The position numbers and the translations under genes were made by a program. The notes beneath the pieces were generated by a model. That model saw nothing but the letters and a program-made list of their open reading frames with translations, was not told where the DNA came from and made no database searches. Source: Anianabacter salinae (GTDB lineage Bacteria > Pseudomonadota > Alphaproteobacteria > Rhodobacterales > Rhodobacteraceae). Taken from it: a DNA stretch of 64,000 nucleotides. The stretch spans positions 248,001 to 312,000 of the forward strand of contig NZ_JAHQZS010000003.1 of assembly GCF_019061145.1 (NCBI RefSeq). Reading direction: 5' to 3'. Positions 36,604-46,121 of the stretch are shown in pieces. Within the stretch, counting starts at the first letter, position 1. Each line of letters opens with the position of its first letter.

Positions 36604-37530
36604 TCAGTCGTGGAAAGGGTCGACCGCAACGTGGCGGCCAAGCATGAAGGCGTCGGCGACATGGACCAGCGGGCGCAGGTCCATGTCCGAGGCGCGCGCG
36701 GCGATCAGATCGCCAAAACGCCGGTAGAGCGCGGGGTATTCGCCGGGGCCATCCACCGGTTGTTCGGTGCCGCCAAGGAACAGTCGTGCGCCGCCCTCGG
36801 TCAGGTCCAGCCGGCCGCTCTCGGTCTCGACGGCTATCTGCCAGATCTCACCGCTTTCTAGCCGCCAGTCGAACACGGCCGCGACGGTAAGGCCATCCGG
36901 CCCGGCAAAGTCCAGATCGGCGGCGATGGGCGTCGCGCAGTTGGACGGGACCGACAGGGTCGCAGCCGTCAGGTGCAGCGGATGGGGCATTATCTCGGTC
37001 AGGATCGACAGCGCGTTGATGCCGGGATCGAACACCCCAAGCCCGCCCGGCTGCCAGATCCACGCCTGGCCCGGATGCCATTTGCGCACGTCTTCCTTCC
37101 AGTCGATCCGCACCGACGTGATCTTCTTGCCCGAAAGCCATTCCTTTGCGGCGGCAACGCCATTCGCATGCCGTGAATGCCATGTGGCGTGGATCGTGAC
37201 GCCTGCCGTGCGGGCGGCATCCTGCAGCGCGTGAACCTCGGCCAGTGTCGCGCCGGGGGGCTTTTCAAGCATCACGTCGCGGCCTGCCGCGATGGCTTGC
37301 GATGCGGCGGCGTAGCGCACGGCGGGCGGCATGCACAGCGACACCGCGCGGATGTCGGGGCGCGCTGCAAGAAGGGCGGTCAGCGTGTCGAAATTCTCGA
37401 CCCCGTCGACCCCGCCTGACCGGGACACGGTCGCGGCAAGGCGAAAGGCGGGGTCGGCGGCGATGGCAGGAATATGCTGGTCGCGGGCAATCTTGCCGAC
37501 GCCGACGATGGCGATGTCAGTGACTGTCAC
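36604..37530 (-). CDS. Gfo/Idh/MocA sugar 1-dehydrogenase (D-galactose/L-arabinose type)
   Basis: 308 residues from a GTG at 37530, chosen because GAGG lies 7 bases upstream and the Rossmann motif (DIAIVGVGKIA) begins 5 residues later. The upstream extension to 37620 lies inside the dehydratase gene. The EKPPGATLAE motif and a C-terminal substrate domain (HATWHSRH; WIWQPGGLGVFDPG) match D-galactose/L-arabinose 1-dehydrogenases. It oxidises the aldose to the lactone with NAD(P). It overlaps the upstream dehydratase by 14 bases. Confidence 0.87.
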   Translation of the reverse strand: MTVTDIAIVGVGKIARDQHIPAIAADPAFRLAATVSRSGGVDGVENFDTLTALLAARPDIRAVSLCMPPAVRYAAASQAIAAGRDVMLEKPPGATLAEVHALQDAARTAGVTIHATWHSRHANGVAAAKEWLSGKKITSVRIDWKEDVRKWHPGQAWIWQPGGLGVFDPGINALSILTEIMPHPLHLTAATLSVPSNCATPIAADLDFAGPDGLTVAAVFDWRLESGEIWQIAVETESGRLDLTEGGARLFLGGTEQPVDGPGEYPALYRRFGDLIAARASDMDLRPLVHVADAFMLGRHVAVDPFHD

Positions 37531-39259
37531 GGGGCACCTCGTTTCCACGGCATCCTTTGAGGAAATCGAAATCCGCGCCGCTGTCTGCGCCTTCGACGTG
37601 GTCATGGAACATCCGCGCATAGCCCGACGCGGGCGGTTCGGTTTGCGGTGTCCATGCCGCCAGCCGCTCGGCCAGTTCCGCGTCGGAGATATCCAGATGC
37701 AGGCGCCGCGCGGCGACGTCCAGTTCGATCATGTCGCCGTCGCGGACCACGGCCAGCGGGCCGCCAACCGCCGCTTCGGGCGCGGTGTGCAGGATCACCG
37801 TGCCATAGGCGGTGCCTGACATGCGCGCGTCCGAGATGCGGACCATGTCGGTGATGCCCTTCTTCAGCACCTTGGGCGGCAGGCCCATGTTTCCGACTTC
37901 TGACATGCCGGGATAGCCCTTGGGCCCGCAGTTCTTGAGAACCATCACGCAGGTCTCGTCAATGTCGAGCGCGTCGTCGGCGATCCGGGCCTTGTAGTCG
38001 TCGATGTCCTCGAACACGACGGCGCGGCCCCTGTGGGTCATCAGTGCGGGCGTCGCGGCGGACGGCTTGAGAACCGCGCCCATCGGCGCAAGGTTGCCGC
38101 GCAGGACCGCGATGCCGCCAGAGGCCGTCAGCGCCTTGTCGGCGGGGCGGATCACGTCCTCGTTCCAGTTCACGGCGTCCTTCACCTCGTCCCAGATCGC
38201 GCCGCCCGAGACGGTCAGCGCATCGCGGTGCAGCATCCCGGCCTCGCCCAGCCGTTTCAGGACAACGGGCAGGCCGCCCGCGTAAAAGAACTCCTCCATC
38301 AGGTATTTGCCCGACGGCATCAGGTTCACCACGGTCGGCACGTCGCGGCCCAGCCGGTCCCAGTCGTCGAGGGTCAGATCGACCCCGACGCGGCCCGCCA
38401 GCGCCAGCACATGCAGCACCGCGTTGGTCGATCCGCCGATGGCGCCGTTCACGCGGATCGCGTTTTCAAAGGCGGCGCGGGCCAGGATGTCGGACGGTTT
38501 CAGGTCGTCCTTGACCATCTGCACGATGCGGCGGCCCGACAGTTGCGCCATCACCCGGCGGCGGGCATCCACCGCGGGGATCGCGGCGTTGCCCGACAGC
38601 GCCATGCCAAGCGCCTCGGCCATGCTGGCCATGGTGCTTGCGGTGCCCATCGTGTTGCAGGTGCCTGACGACCGGCTCATCGCCTGCTCGGCCTCGAGGA
38701 ATTCGTCTTGCGTCATCTTTCCGGCCTTGATGTCCTCGGACATCTGCCACAGCGCCGTGCCCGACCCGACCCGTTCGCCCCGGAACCAGCCGTTCAGCAT
38801 CGGCCCGCCGGTCACGACGATGGACGGGATATCGGTCGAGGCCGCGCCCATCATCAGGCTGGGCGTGGTCTTGTCGCAGCCCACCAGCAGCACCGCGCCG
38901 TCGATGGGCTGGGCGCGCATGACCTCTTCCACCGCCATCGCGGCAAGGTTGCGATACATCATCGCCGTGGGGCGGAAGGTGTTCTCGGAGGCCGAGAACA
39001 CCGGCACCTCGACGGGGAAACCGCCCGCCTCCCAGATGCCCGCCTTCACCTTTTCCGCCAACTCGCGCAGGTGGCCGTTGCACGGGGTCAGGTCGGACCA
39101 GGTGTTCAGGATGCCGATCACCGGGCGACCGTCGAACAGGTCGTGCGGATAGCCCTGATTCTTCAGCCAGCCCCGGTGGTAGATGTTGTCGCGGCTGGTG
39201 CCGCCATACCACTCTTGCGAGCGCAGCTTGCGGGGCCATTCGGCGGGAACGAAACTCAT
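37517..39259 (-). CDS. IlvD/Edd-family sugar-acid dehydratase, L-arabonate dehydratase type
   Basis: 580 residues. Iron-sulfur cysteines at Cys60 (TPCNGH), Cys128 (GCDKTTPS) and Cys201 (SGTCNTMGT), in the same arrangement as Rhizobium L-arabinonate dehydratase. It dehydrates arabonate, and probably galactonate or fuconate, to the 2-keto-3-deoxy acid. It lies 7 bases after gguC and overlaps the next gene by 14 bases. Since the operon has galactose-type enzymes as well, a dual role is plausible but inferred. Confidence 0.9.
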   Translation of the reverse strand: MSFVPAEWPRKLRSQEWYGGTSRDNIYHRGWLKNQGYPHDLFDGRPVIGILNTWSDLTPCNGHLRELAEKVKAGIWEAGGFPVEVPVFSASENTFRPTAMMYRNLAAMAVEEVMRAQPIDGAVLLVGCDKTTPSLMMGAASTDIPSIVVTGGPMLNGWFRGERVGSGTALWQMSEDIKAGKMTQDEFLEAEQAMSRSSGTCNTMGTASTMASMAEALGMALSGNAAIPAVDARRRVMAQLSGRRIVQMVKDDLKPSDILARAAFENAIRVNGAIGGSTNAVLHVLALAGRVGVDLTLDDWDRLGRDVPTVVNLMPSGKYLMEEFFYAGGLPVVLKRLGEAGMLHRDALTVSGGAIWDEVKDAVNWNEDVIRPADKALTASGGIAVLRGNLAPMGAVLKPSAATPALMTHRGRAVVFEDIDDYKARIADDALDIDETCVMVLKNCGPKGYPGMSEVGNMGLPPKVLKKGITDMVRISDARMSGTAYGTVILHTAPEAAVGGPLAVVRDGDMIELDVAARRLHLDISDAELAERLAAWTPQTEPPASGYARMFHDHVEGADSGADFDFLKGCRGNEVPRDSH

Positions 39260-39266
39260 GGGTAAC

Positions 39267-40259
39267 TCACAGGGCGCGGATTGCGGTGCGGGGCTCGGGG
39301 CGCGGGGCGTCGATCTGTTCGAGCGTGTTTCTCAGGGGCAGGCCGAATTCGGGCACCTCGATCTCGAACATGTCGCCTGTCCGCGCCGCGATGCCGTCGG
39401 CAAAGGACAGGGTGGCGGTGCCGAACATGTGGATGTGAACGTCGCCGGGCTGCCGGAACAGGTCATACTTGAAATGATGGTGCTCCAGGTTGGCGATCGC
39501 GTGCGACATGTTCGCCTCACCGGACAGGAACGGCTTTTCAAAGATAACCTCGTTGCCGCGCCGGATGCGGCTGGTGCCTTCGACGTGTTCGGGCAGAACC
39601 CCAATCAGCACCTCGGGGCCGACCGCGCAGGGGCGCAGCTTGGAATGCGCAAGGTAGAGATAATTGCGCCGCTCCATGACGTGGTCGGAAAACTCGTTGG
39701 CCAGCGCAAAGCCGACCCGCACCGGGGCGCCATCGGGGGCGATGACGTAAAGCCCCGCGATCTCGGGTTCCTCTCCGCCGTCCTCGGCAAAGCCCGGAGA
39801 GGTAAGCGCCGCGCCGGGGGCGACAAGCGCGGTGCCGCTGCCCTTGTAGAACCATTCGGGCTGCACGCCCGCCGCGCCGTTCGCGGGCTTGCCGCCTTCG
39901 ACGCCCATGCGGAACATCTTCATCGAATCCGTCTCGTCGCCCGTGGCCTTGGCGTGCATCGACGCGCGGGTCGAGGCGCTGCCCAGATGTGTCAGCCCGG
40001 TTCCGGTCAGGTGCAGGTGCGCCGGATCGGGATGCAGCAGCGGCGGCAAAAGGCGTCCCTCGTCATAGAGGCGTGGCAGATCGACCGCCCCGGCAAGGCC
40101 AAGGCCAAGCACATGCTCTTTCAGCCCGATGCCTTCGGCGGCGCAGTGCATCGCCAGATCGTAGATCGCGCGGTCGGTCCCGACCTCGTAGGCCTCGGTG
40201 CCGTCACGGGCGACGACCTGAATGCGCCCGTCGGTCTTTCGGTATTGCGACAGAAGCAT
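39267..40259 (-). CDS. gguC: GguC/AraD1-family (FAH-like) protein
   Basis: 330 residues from ATG 40259; the long frame to 41009 runs antisense through gguB and is rejected. The C-terminal half resembles the fumarylacetoacetate-hydrolase fold (YLAHSKLRPCAVGPEV; GTATLSFADG). GguC always accompanies the ggu sugar transporter. Related proteins act on 2-keto-3-deoxy sugar acids, so it may dehydrate 2-keto-3-deoxy-arabonate to 2-oxoglutarate semialdehyde, filling a step otherwise missing here. That role is inference. Confidence 0.88.
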   Translation of the reverse strand: MLLSQYRKTDGRIQVVARDGTEAYEVGTDRAIYDLAMHCAAEGIGLKEHVLGLGLAGAVDLPRLYDEGRLLPPLLHPDPAHLHLTGTGLTHLGSASTRASMHAKATGDETDSMKMFRMGVEGGKPANGAAGVQPEWFYKGSGTALVAPGAALTSPGFAEDGGEEPEIAGLYVIAPDGAPVRVGFALANEFSDHVMERRNYLYLAHSKLRPCAVGPEVLIGVLPEHVEGTSRIRRGNEVIFEKPFLSGEANMSHAIANLEHHHFKYDLFRQPGDVHIHMFGTATLSFADGIAARTGDMFEIEVPEFGLPLRNTLEQIDAPRPEPRTAIRAL

Positions 40260-40264
40260 TCCAG

Positions 40265-41476
40265 TCACCCTTTTTTCTTGTTGAGAACGTCGAAGATCAC
40301 CGCGGCCAGCAGCACCAGCCCCTTGATGACCTGTTGCCAGTCGATGCCGATGCCGAGGATCGACATGCCGTTGTTCATCACACCCATGATGAAGGCGCCG
40401 ACCACCGCGCCGACGACCGTGCCGACACCGCCCGACATCGACGCGCCGCCGATGAAGACCGCGGCGATCACGTCCAGCTCGAACGTGGCGCCCGCCTTGG
40501 GCGTCGCCGTGTTCAGCCGCGCGGCGAACACAAGGCCCGCCAGCGCCGCAAGCATCCCCATGTTGGCGAAGGTGAAGAACGTCAGGCGTTTGGAGTTGAT
40601 GCCCGACAGCGTCGCCGCCTTTTCGTTGCCGCCGATGGCGTAGATCCGGCGGCCGATGGTGGTGCGGCTGGTGATGAAGGAATAGATCGCGATCAGCAGC
40701 GCCATGACGATGAACACGTTCGGCAGGCCCCGGAAATCGGCCATCAGCCAGGTCATGTAGATGATCCCGACAAAGATCAGCGCGGTGCGCGCGGCGAAGA
40801 ACGAGAACGGCTCGGACGGAACGCCGGTGCGCGCCTCGCGCTGGCGGCCGCGCACGGCCATCAGCACCAGCGCGCTGGCCACCGCCACCCCGATCAGAAG
40901 GGACAGAAGGTTGAAGCCATCCATGCCGAAGGGATCGGCGATGAACCCCGACGAGATCAGCTGGAACGTGGGCGGGAACGGCCCGACCGATTGACCGGCC
41001 AGAAGCCACAGGGTCAGCCCCTTGAACACCAGCATCCCGGCCAGTGTCACGATGAAGGATGGGATGCGGAAATAGGCGATCCAGAACCCCTGCGCCATGC
41101 CGATGATGGCGCCTGCGATCAGGCAGACGACGGCGGCGATGGGGTAGGGGATACCCCAGTTCACGATCATCACGGCGGCCAGCGCGCCGACAAAGCCCAG
41201 CACGGAGCCGACCGAAAGGTCGATGTGCCCGGCCACGATCACCAAGAGCATCCCGATCGCCATGATGACGATATACGAGTTCTGCAGGATCAGGTTGGTC
41301 AGGTTCACCGGCTTCAAGAGGATGCCGCCCGTGGCGATCTGGAAGAACGCCATGATCGCGATCAGCGCGAACAGGATGCCGTACTCGCGCAGGTGTCCAC
41401 GCAGGAAGGTCAGCGCACCCTGCGGTTTGCGCCGGGGCGCCTCGGCGGGGGTCGGATCGGTGGTGGTCTGGGTCAT
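40265..41476 (-). CDS. gguB: Sugar ABC transporter permease GguB
   Basis: 403 residues with about ten transmembrane segments and the permease motifs of the ribose/xylose class ([47 protein letters not shown]). It forms the inner-membrane channel of the ChvE-GguAB importer. It overlaps gguA by 4 bases (ATGA) and precedes gguC by 5 bases. Confidence 0.95.
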   Translation of the reverse strand: MTQTTTDPTPAEAPRRKPQGALTFLRGHLREYGILFALIAIMAFFQIATGGILLKPVNLTNLILQNSYIVIMAIGMLLVIVAGHIDLSVGSVLGFVGALAAVMIVNWGIPYPIAAVVCLIAGAIIGMAQGFWIAYFRIPSFIVTLAGMLVFKGLTLWLLAGQSVGPFPPTFQLISSGFIADPFGMDGFNLLSLLIGVAVASALVLMAVRGRQREARTGVPSEPFSFFAARTALIFVGIIYMTWLMADFRGLPNVFIVMALLIAIYSFITSRTTIGRRIYAIGGNEKAATLSGINSKRLTFFTFANMGMLAALAGLVFAARLNTATPKAGATFELDVIAAVFIGGASMSGGVGTVVGAVVGAFIMGVMNNGMSILGIGIDWQQVIKGLVLLAAVIFDVLNKKKG

Positions 41477-43005
41477 GCGGCTTCCCCGGTCTTGATGATG
41501 CGGGCCATGATCTTCTCCTGGCTGGCCTCGGCGGTCGGCATTTCGCCCACCATCCGGCCCTCGTTCATGACATAAAGGCGATCGGTGATGCCCAGAAGCT
41601 CGGGCATCTCGGACGAGATCACCACGATGGCTTTTCCGGCGCGGGCGAGATCACGGATCACGGTGTAGATTTCGAATTTCGCGCCGACGTCGATGCCGCG
41701 CGTGGGCTCGTCGAGGATCAGGATGTCGGGATCGGCGAACAGCCATTTCGACAGCACGACCTTCTGCTGGTTGCCGCCCGACAGGTTCACGGTCTCCTGC
41801 TCGATCGAGGACGACCGGATGTTCAGCCGCTTGCGGTAGGTCTCGGCGACTTCGCCCTCACGCCTGCGGTTGACGACCCAGCCATCGGCAACGGCATCGA
41901 GCCGCGCCAGCGGCACGTTGCGCCGGATCGTGTCGTCCAGCACAAGGCCATAGGTCTTGCGGTCTTCGGTGGCATAGGCCAGCCCGGCGTTGATCGCGGC
42001 GCGCGGGGTGGACAGATCGACCGCCTGGCCGTTCACCAGCGCCTCGCCCGAGATGTCGCGGCCATAGCTGCGCCCGAACAGGCTCATCGCCAGTTCGGTG
42101 CGGCCCGCGCCCATCAGCCCGGCGATGCCCAGCACCTCGCCCCGGCGGACGTGAAAGCTGACGTTGTCCACGACCTTGCGCTCTGCGTGCAGCGGGTGGT
42201 GCACCGTCCAGCCACGCACATCGAGCGCGATGTCGCCAAGGTTGGCTGTCTCGCGTGCCGGATAGCGGTCGTCGAGCGAGCGGCCCACCATGTCGCGGAT
42301 GATGTCGTCTTCCGAGATGCCCGCGCTGCAATCCAGCCGCGATACAGTCGCGCCGTCGCGCAGCACGGTGATCGTGTCGGCGACGCGGGAAATCTCGTTC
42401 AGCTTGTGGGAAATCAGGATCGAGGTGATGCCGCGCCGCTTGAAATCCAGCAGCAGGTCCAGAAGCTTCTGGCTGTCGGTCTCGTTCAGCGACGATGTCG
42501 GCTCGTCCAGGATCAGAAGGCGCACGTCCTTGGACAGCGCCTTGGCGATCTCGATCAGTTGTTGTTTGCCAAGGCCCAGATCGTCCACCAGCGTCTTGGG
42601 GCTTTCCGCCAACCCGACCCGCGCCAGAAGTTCGGCGGCGCGCGCCTCGGTCTCGTGCCAGTCGATGATGCCGCCGCGCGCCCGCTCGTTGCCCAGAAAG
42701 ATGTTCTCGGCCACCGACAGAAGCGGGATAAGCGCCAGTTCCTGATGGATGATGATGACGCCGTCGGCCTCGCTGTCCGAGATGTTGCGATACTGCCGCA
42801 CGGCGCCGTCGAACATGATGTCGCCGTCGTAGCTGCCGTGTGGATAGACGCCCGACAGCACCTTCATCAGCGTGGACTTGCCCGCGCCGTTCTCGCCGAC
42901 AAGCGCATGAATCTCGCCCTCGGCGACCTTCATGTTGACGTTGTCGAGCGCCTTGACGCCGGGAAATTCCTTCGTGATCCCGCGCATTTCAAGAATGGTG
43001 GACAT
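41473..43005 (-). CDS. gguA: Sugar ABC transporter ATP-binding protein GguA
   Basis: 510 residues from the ATG at 43005 (MSTILEMRG), with GGAG 8 bases upstream. It has two fused ATPase domains: the first with Walker [10 protein letters not shown] and a DEPTSSL Walker B, the second degenerate in Walker A ([10 protein letters not shown]) but with signature [10 protein letters not shown]. This is the usual sugar-importer type. It energises import of galactose, arabinose and related sugars bound by ChvE. Confidence 0.95.
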   Translation of the reverse strand: MSTILEMRGITKEFPGVKALDNVNMKVAEGEIHALVGENGAGKSTLMKVLSGVYPHGSYDGDIMFDGAVRQYRNISDSEADGVIIIHQELALIPLLSVAENIFLGNERARGGIIDWHETEARAAELLARVGLAESPKTLVDDLGLGKQQLIEIAKALSKDVRLLILDEPTSSLNETDSQKLLDLLLDFKRRGITSILISHKLNEISRVADTITVLRDGATVSRLDCSAGISEDDIIRDMVGRSLDDRYPARETANLGDIALDVRGWTVHHPLHAERKVVDNVSFHVRRGEVLGIAGLMGAGRTELAMSLFGRSYGRDISGEALVNGQAVDLSTPRAAINAGLAYATEDRKTYGLVLDDTIRRNVPLARLDAVADGWVVNRRREGEVAETYRKRLNIRSSSIEQETVNLSGGNQQKVVLSKWLFADPDILILDEPTRGIDVGAKFEIYTVIRDLARAGKAIVVISSEMPELLGITDRLYVMNEGRMVGEMPTAEASQEKIMARIIKTGEAA

Positions 43006-43028
43006 GGGGCGGACTCCGGGTGGAAAGA

Positions 43029-43051
43029 CCCCGGGCACAAGCGGCCCGGGG
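43029..43051 (-). terminator. Hairpin between chvE and gguA
   Basis: Perfect 8-bp stem CCCCGGGC / GCCCGGGG with a 7-base loop, in the 88-base gap. No T-run. Such hairpins commonly protect the binding-protein mRNA so that it outnumbers the permease transcript. Confidence 0.55.
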
Positions 43052-43093
43052 CAGTTGGGGCACGCAGGGAAGGCTGCGCGCCCGCTCGGGAGA

Positions 43094-44158
43094 TCACTCG
43101 ATCTGGTCGCGGGTGTAATAGCCGCTGCCGATCAGAACCTCGTCCCAGTTCGCCGCCGTCACCGGCTGCGGTTCCAGCAGGTAGGACGGAACGACCTTGA
43201 CGCCGTTGTCGTAGGTCGAGGTGTCGTTGATCTCGGGCTCGCCGCCCTGCAGAAGCGCGTCGACCATGCCCACGGTCACGCCCGCAAGGTTGCGGGTGTC
43301 CTTGAAGATGGTCGAATACTGATCGCCGCGCAGGATCGCCTTGACCGACGGGACCTCCGCATCCTGGCCGGTGACGATGGGCATCGCCTTGTCGCCCGAA
43401 CCATAGCCCACGCCGCGCAGCGACGAGATGATGCCGATGGACAACCCGTCATAGGGCGACAACACGCCGTGGATGTCCTGTTCGGTGTAGTTCGCCGACA
43501 GAAGGTTATCCATCCGCGACTGTGCGACCGACCCGTCCCAGCGCAGCGTGCCGACGGTATCCATGCCCATCTGGCCCGACACGACGTTGACCTTGCCGCT
43601 GTCGATCAGCGGCTGAAGCACGCTCATGCCGCCGTTGTAGAAGAAGTAAGCGTTGTTGTCGTCGGGCGAGCCGCCGAACAGCTCGACGTTCCAAGTCTCT
43701 GCGTCGCCAAAGCGTTCTTCGAGGCCGTTCACGAGATTGGTCGCCTGCTGCACGCCGACCTTGAAGTTGTCGAAGGTGGCGTAATAGCTCACGTCGCCGG
43801 AGTCGCGGATCAGGCGGTCATAGGCGACAACGGGGATGTCGAGTGCTGCGGCATTGGCCAGCACGTTGGTCAGCGTGGTTCCGTCAATGGCCGCGATCAC
43901 CAGCGCGTCGACGCCCTTGGTAATCATGTTCTCGATCTGGGCCAGCTGGTTGGGGATGTCGTCTTCTGCGTATTGCAGATCGGTGGCATAGCCCGCTGCC
44001 TCGAACTGCTGGACCATGCTGTTGCCGTCGGAAATCCAGCGGGCCGAGGATTTGGTGGGCATCGCGATCCCGATGGTGCCCTTGTCCTGTGCAAAGGCAG
44101 GGGTGACGAGAATCGCGGCGAGCGCCGTCGCGCCAAGAGCGCGTCTGGTGAAATTCAT
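43094..44158 (-). CDS. chvE: Periplasmic multiple-sugar-binding protein ChvE
   Basis: 354 residues with a signal peptide (about 1-23, TPAFAQ). Periplasmic binding protein of the ribose/galactose class ([47 protein letters not shown]). ChvE binds galactose, arabinose, fucose and similar sugars for GguAB and, in Agrobacterium, signals to a sensor kinase. GGGAGG lies 6 bases upstream of its ATG. It is first gene of the eight-gene operon and divergent from the LysR regulator. Confidence 0.95.
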   Translation of the reverse strand: MNFTRRALGATALAAILVTPAFAQDKGTIGIAMPTKSSARWISDGNSMVQQFEAAGYATDLQYAEDDIPNQLAQIENMITKGVDALVIAAIDGTTLTNVLANAAALDIPVVAYDRLIRDSGDVSYYATFDNFKVGVQQATNLVNGLEERFGDAETWNVELFGGSPDDNNAYFFYNGGMSVLQPLIDSGKVNVVSGQMGMDTVGTLRWDGSVAQSRMDNLLSANYTEQDIHGVLSPYDGLSIGIISSLRGVGYGSGDKAMPIVTGQDAEVPSVKAILRGDQYSTIFKDTRNLAGVTVGMVDALLQGGEPEINDTSTYDNGVKVVPSYLLEPQPVTAANWDEVLIGSGYYTRDQIE

Positions 44159-44267
44159 GGTATCCTCCCAAAGTGCAGACAACGCGCCTGCGATGTTCAC
44201 TCCGCGCCGCAAGCCCTCCTCTACAGGACCGGCGCGAAGTCTGCGGCAGACCTTGCCTCCGCAACCC

Positions 44268-44309
44268 ATATCGGTCAAATTCGAAACAGCGCCCGTAATA
44301 TACCGAAAT
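44268..44309. promoter_or_regulatory. Imperfect dyad in the chvE/LysR divergent region
   Basis: ATATCGGT (44268-44275) and ACCGAAAT (44302-44309) are inverted repeats with 7 of 8 pairs, 26 bases apart, just before the regulator start. This spacing suits binding of a LysR tetramer to its own promoter and that of chvE. Candidate only. Confidence 0.35.
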
Positions 44310-44320
44310 TGTCATTTTAA

Positions 44321-45289
44321 ATGGACCACGCTGGCCCCGACACATTGATCCGCAGCGGGCTCAAGTTCGCGCAGCTTCGGCTTCTGGCGACACTTCGCGA
44401 GGTGGGCCAGATCGGCGCGGCCGCCCAGCATGTCGGGATGAGCCAGCCCGCCGCCTCGCGCCTGCTGACGCAGTTGGAGGACCTTGTAGGAACACCGCTC
44501 TACACCCGCCACGCGCGCGGCGTCGAACTGACCGAGGCAGGGCACTTGCTGGCCGTACAGGCCAAGGCGACGCTGCACGGGCTGGACCTTGCCAACGACC
44601 GCATCCGCCAGATGATCGGCGGTGTGCGCGGTCTGGTGCGGGCGGGAACGGTCACCGGCCCGTCGCTGGAAATCCTGCTGCCGGTGATCCGCGAGACGCG
44701 GCTGGCCTTTCCCGACCTGGAAATGTCGGTGCAGGTGGATACCTCGGACAAACTGGCCGAGGCGCTGCTTGGCCGAGATCTGGATTTTTACATCGGACGC
44801 ATCCCGGACGGCGCCGACACCCGGCCCTTCGCCATCAGCATGATCGGCCCGGAGCCCATCGCGCTGGTGGTGCGCAAGGATCACCCGGTGACGCGGCAGG
44901 ACCCCCAGACGCTTGAGGCGTGCCTGAAATTCGACTGGGTCACGCAGCCGCCCGGTGGCCTGCTGCGGCGCACCGCAGAGACCTATATCCTTGCGCGTGG
45001 CCATGCCCTGCCGAAACGCATCCTCAGCACGACATCCAGTCTGTTCACGCTGGCGATGATAAACGAGACCAACGCCATCGCGCCGCTGGCCCGCTCGATG
45101 GTGGATTTCTTCGTCGAAAGCGGTTCTCTCGGCGCGCGTCTGGATCGCCTGACAGTGGCCGAGGACATGGTCGTCGCGCCTTACGGAATCGTCACGCGCG
45201 CAGGCGACGAATTTCCGCCTTCGGTCGAGCGTATCCTTGGCATGGTCGCGCAGCACGCGCGGCGCAGCGTGCAGGCGGGCCTTGCGTGA
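44321..45289 (+). CDS. gbpR: LysR-family regulator, GbpR-like
   Basis: 322 residues. The N-terminal helix-turn-helix is at about 15-75 (LRLLATLREVGQIGAAAQHVGMSQPAASRLL), the effector-binding domain at about 100-300. Divergent from chvE, the arrangement of Agrobacterium gbpR, which controls chvE in response to galactose or arabinose. The start has no strong ribosome site. A dyad lies just upstream. Confidence 0.88.
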   Translation: MDHAGPDTLIRSGLKFAQLRLLATLREVGQIGAAAQHVGMSQPAASRLLTQLEDLVGTPLYTRHARGVELTEAGHLLAVQAKATLHGLDLANDRIRQMIGGVRGLVRAGTVTGPSLEILLPVIRETRLAFPDLEMSVQVDTSDKLAEALLGRDLDFYIGRIPDGADTRPFAISMIGPEPIALVVRKDHPVTRQDPQTLEACLKFDWVTQPPGGLLRRTAETYILARGHALPKRILSTTSSLFTLAMINETNAIAPLARSMVDFFVESGSLGARLDRLTVAEDMVVAPYGIVTRAGDEFPPSVERILGMVAQHARRSVQAGLA

Positions 45290-45302
45290 AGGCGCAGCCG
45301 CC

Positions 45303-46100
45303 TTACAGCGCGATCCCCGCGACCGATCCGCCGTCGACCCGGTAGTTCGCGCCGACCACGAAACTGGCCTGCTCGGAACACAAGAAGGCGATGGTGGCGG
45401 CGACTTCGCCGGGCTTGCCGCGCCGGTCCAGCGCCAGATAGGGGCGGTCAGTCTTCAGGAAGTCGCCGATGGCCTCGTCGCGGCTGGTGCCGTCGCTGTC
45501 GGCCTTCTTGTCCATCATCTCGTCGGTCATCGGGGTTTCGATGAACGCGGGCGAGACGCAGTTGACCAGCACGCCGCGCCGCGCGGCGACGCCGCTCAGC
45601 CCCTTGGCAAAGTTCAGAAGCCCCGCCTTGGCGACATTGTAGACCGCCTCGTCGGAATACGGCTGCATGGCGTTCTCGGAGCACAGGATCACGACACGGC
45701 CCCAGCCGCGATCCTCCATCACGGGCTGGAACACGCGCAGCGTGCGGACGACCGACATGAAGTCCGTCTCCCACGCCTCGTGCCAGTCGGCGTCGGACAT
45801 GGCCAGCGGAAGACCCTTGGCGCCGGTGACGCCCGCCGCGCAGACCACGATGTCTGGAATGGTAAAGCGCTCCTCGGTGGTCGCGGCCAACCCCTTGACC
45901 TGCTTGGGATCGCGCAGGTCCGCCTGAAGGGCCTGCGCGCCGTCGCCAAGCTCGCGCGCGGCCTTTGCCACCTCGTCGCCCTTGAGGTCCACCAGCAGCA
46001 CTTGCGCGCCCTCGCGCAGCAACACCTCGGCCGTGGCCTTGCCGATGCCCGAGGCGCCGCCGGTGATCAGCGCGGTCTTTCCGTTCAGTCCATAGTCCAT
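45303..46100 (-). CDS. SDR-family sugar dehydrogenase or related oxidoreductase
   Basis: 265 residues, classical short-chain dehydrogenase: NAD(P)-binding ITGGASGIGKA (residues 12-22), the catalytic Tyr-Lys pair in YNVAKAG, and a C-terminal IAFLCSEQASFVVGANYRVDGG. It is the last gene of the operon with the SSS symporter, so it probably oxidises an imported aldose or polyol. The substrate cannot be determined. It converges with the LysR gene across 13 bases. Confidence 0.85.
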   Translation of the reverse strand: MDYGLNGKTALITGGASGIGKATAEVLLREGAQVLLVDLKGDEVAKAARELGDGAQALQADLRDPKQVKGLAATTEERFTIPDIVVCAAGVTGAKGLPLAMSDADWHEAWETDFMSVVRTLRVFQPVMEDRGWGRVVILCSENAMQPYSDEAVYNVAKAGLLNFAKGLSGVAARRGVLVNCVSPAFIETPMTDEMMDKKADSDGTSRDEAIGDFLKTDRPYLALDRRGKPGEVAATIAFLCSEQASFVVGANYRVDGGSVAGIAL

Positions 46101-46121
46101 CCGTGAGGTCCTTTCAGTTGC

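Noticed and set aside
40260-41009. N-terminal extension of gguC upstream of 40259
   Set aside because: It lies antisense-frame within gguB; gguC homology begins at MLLSQYR.
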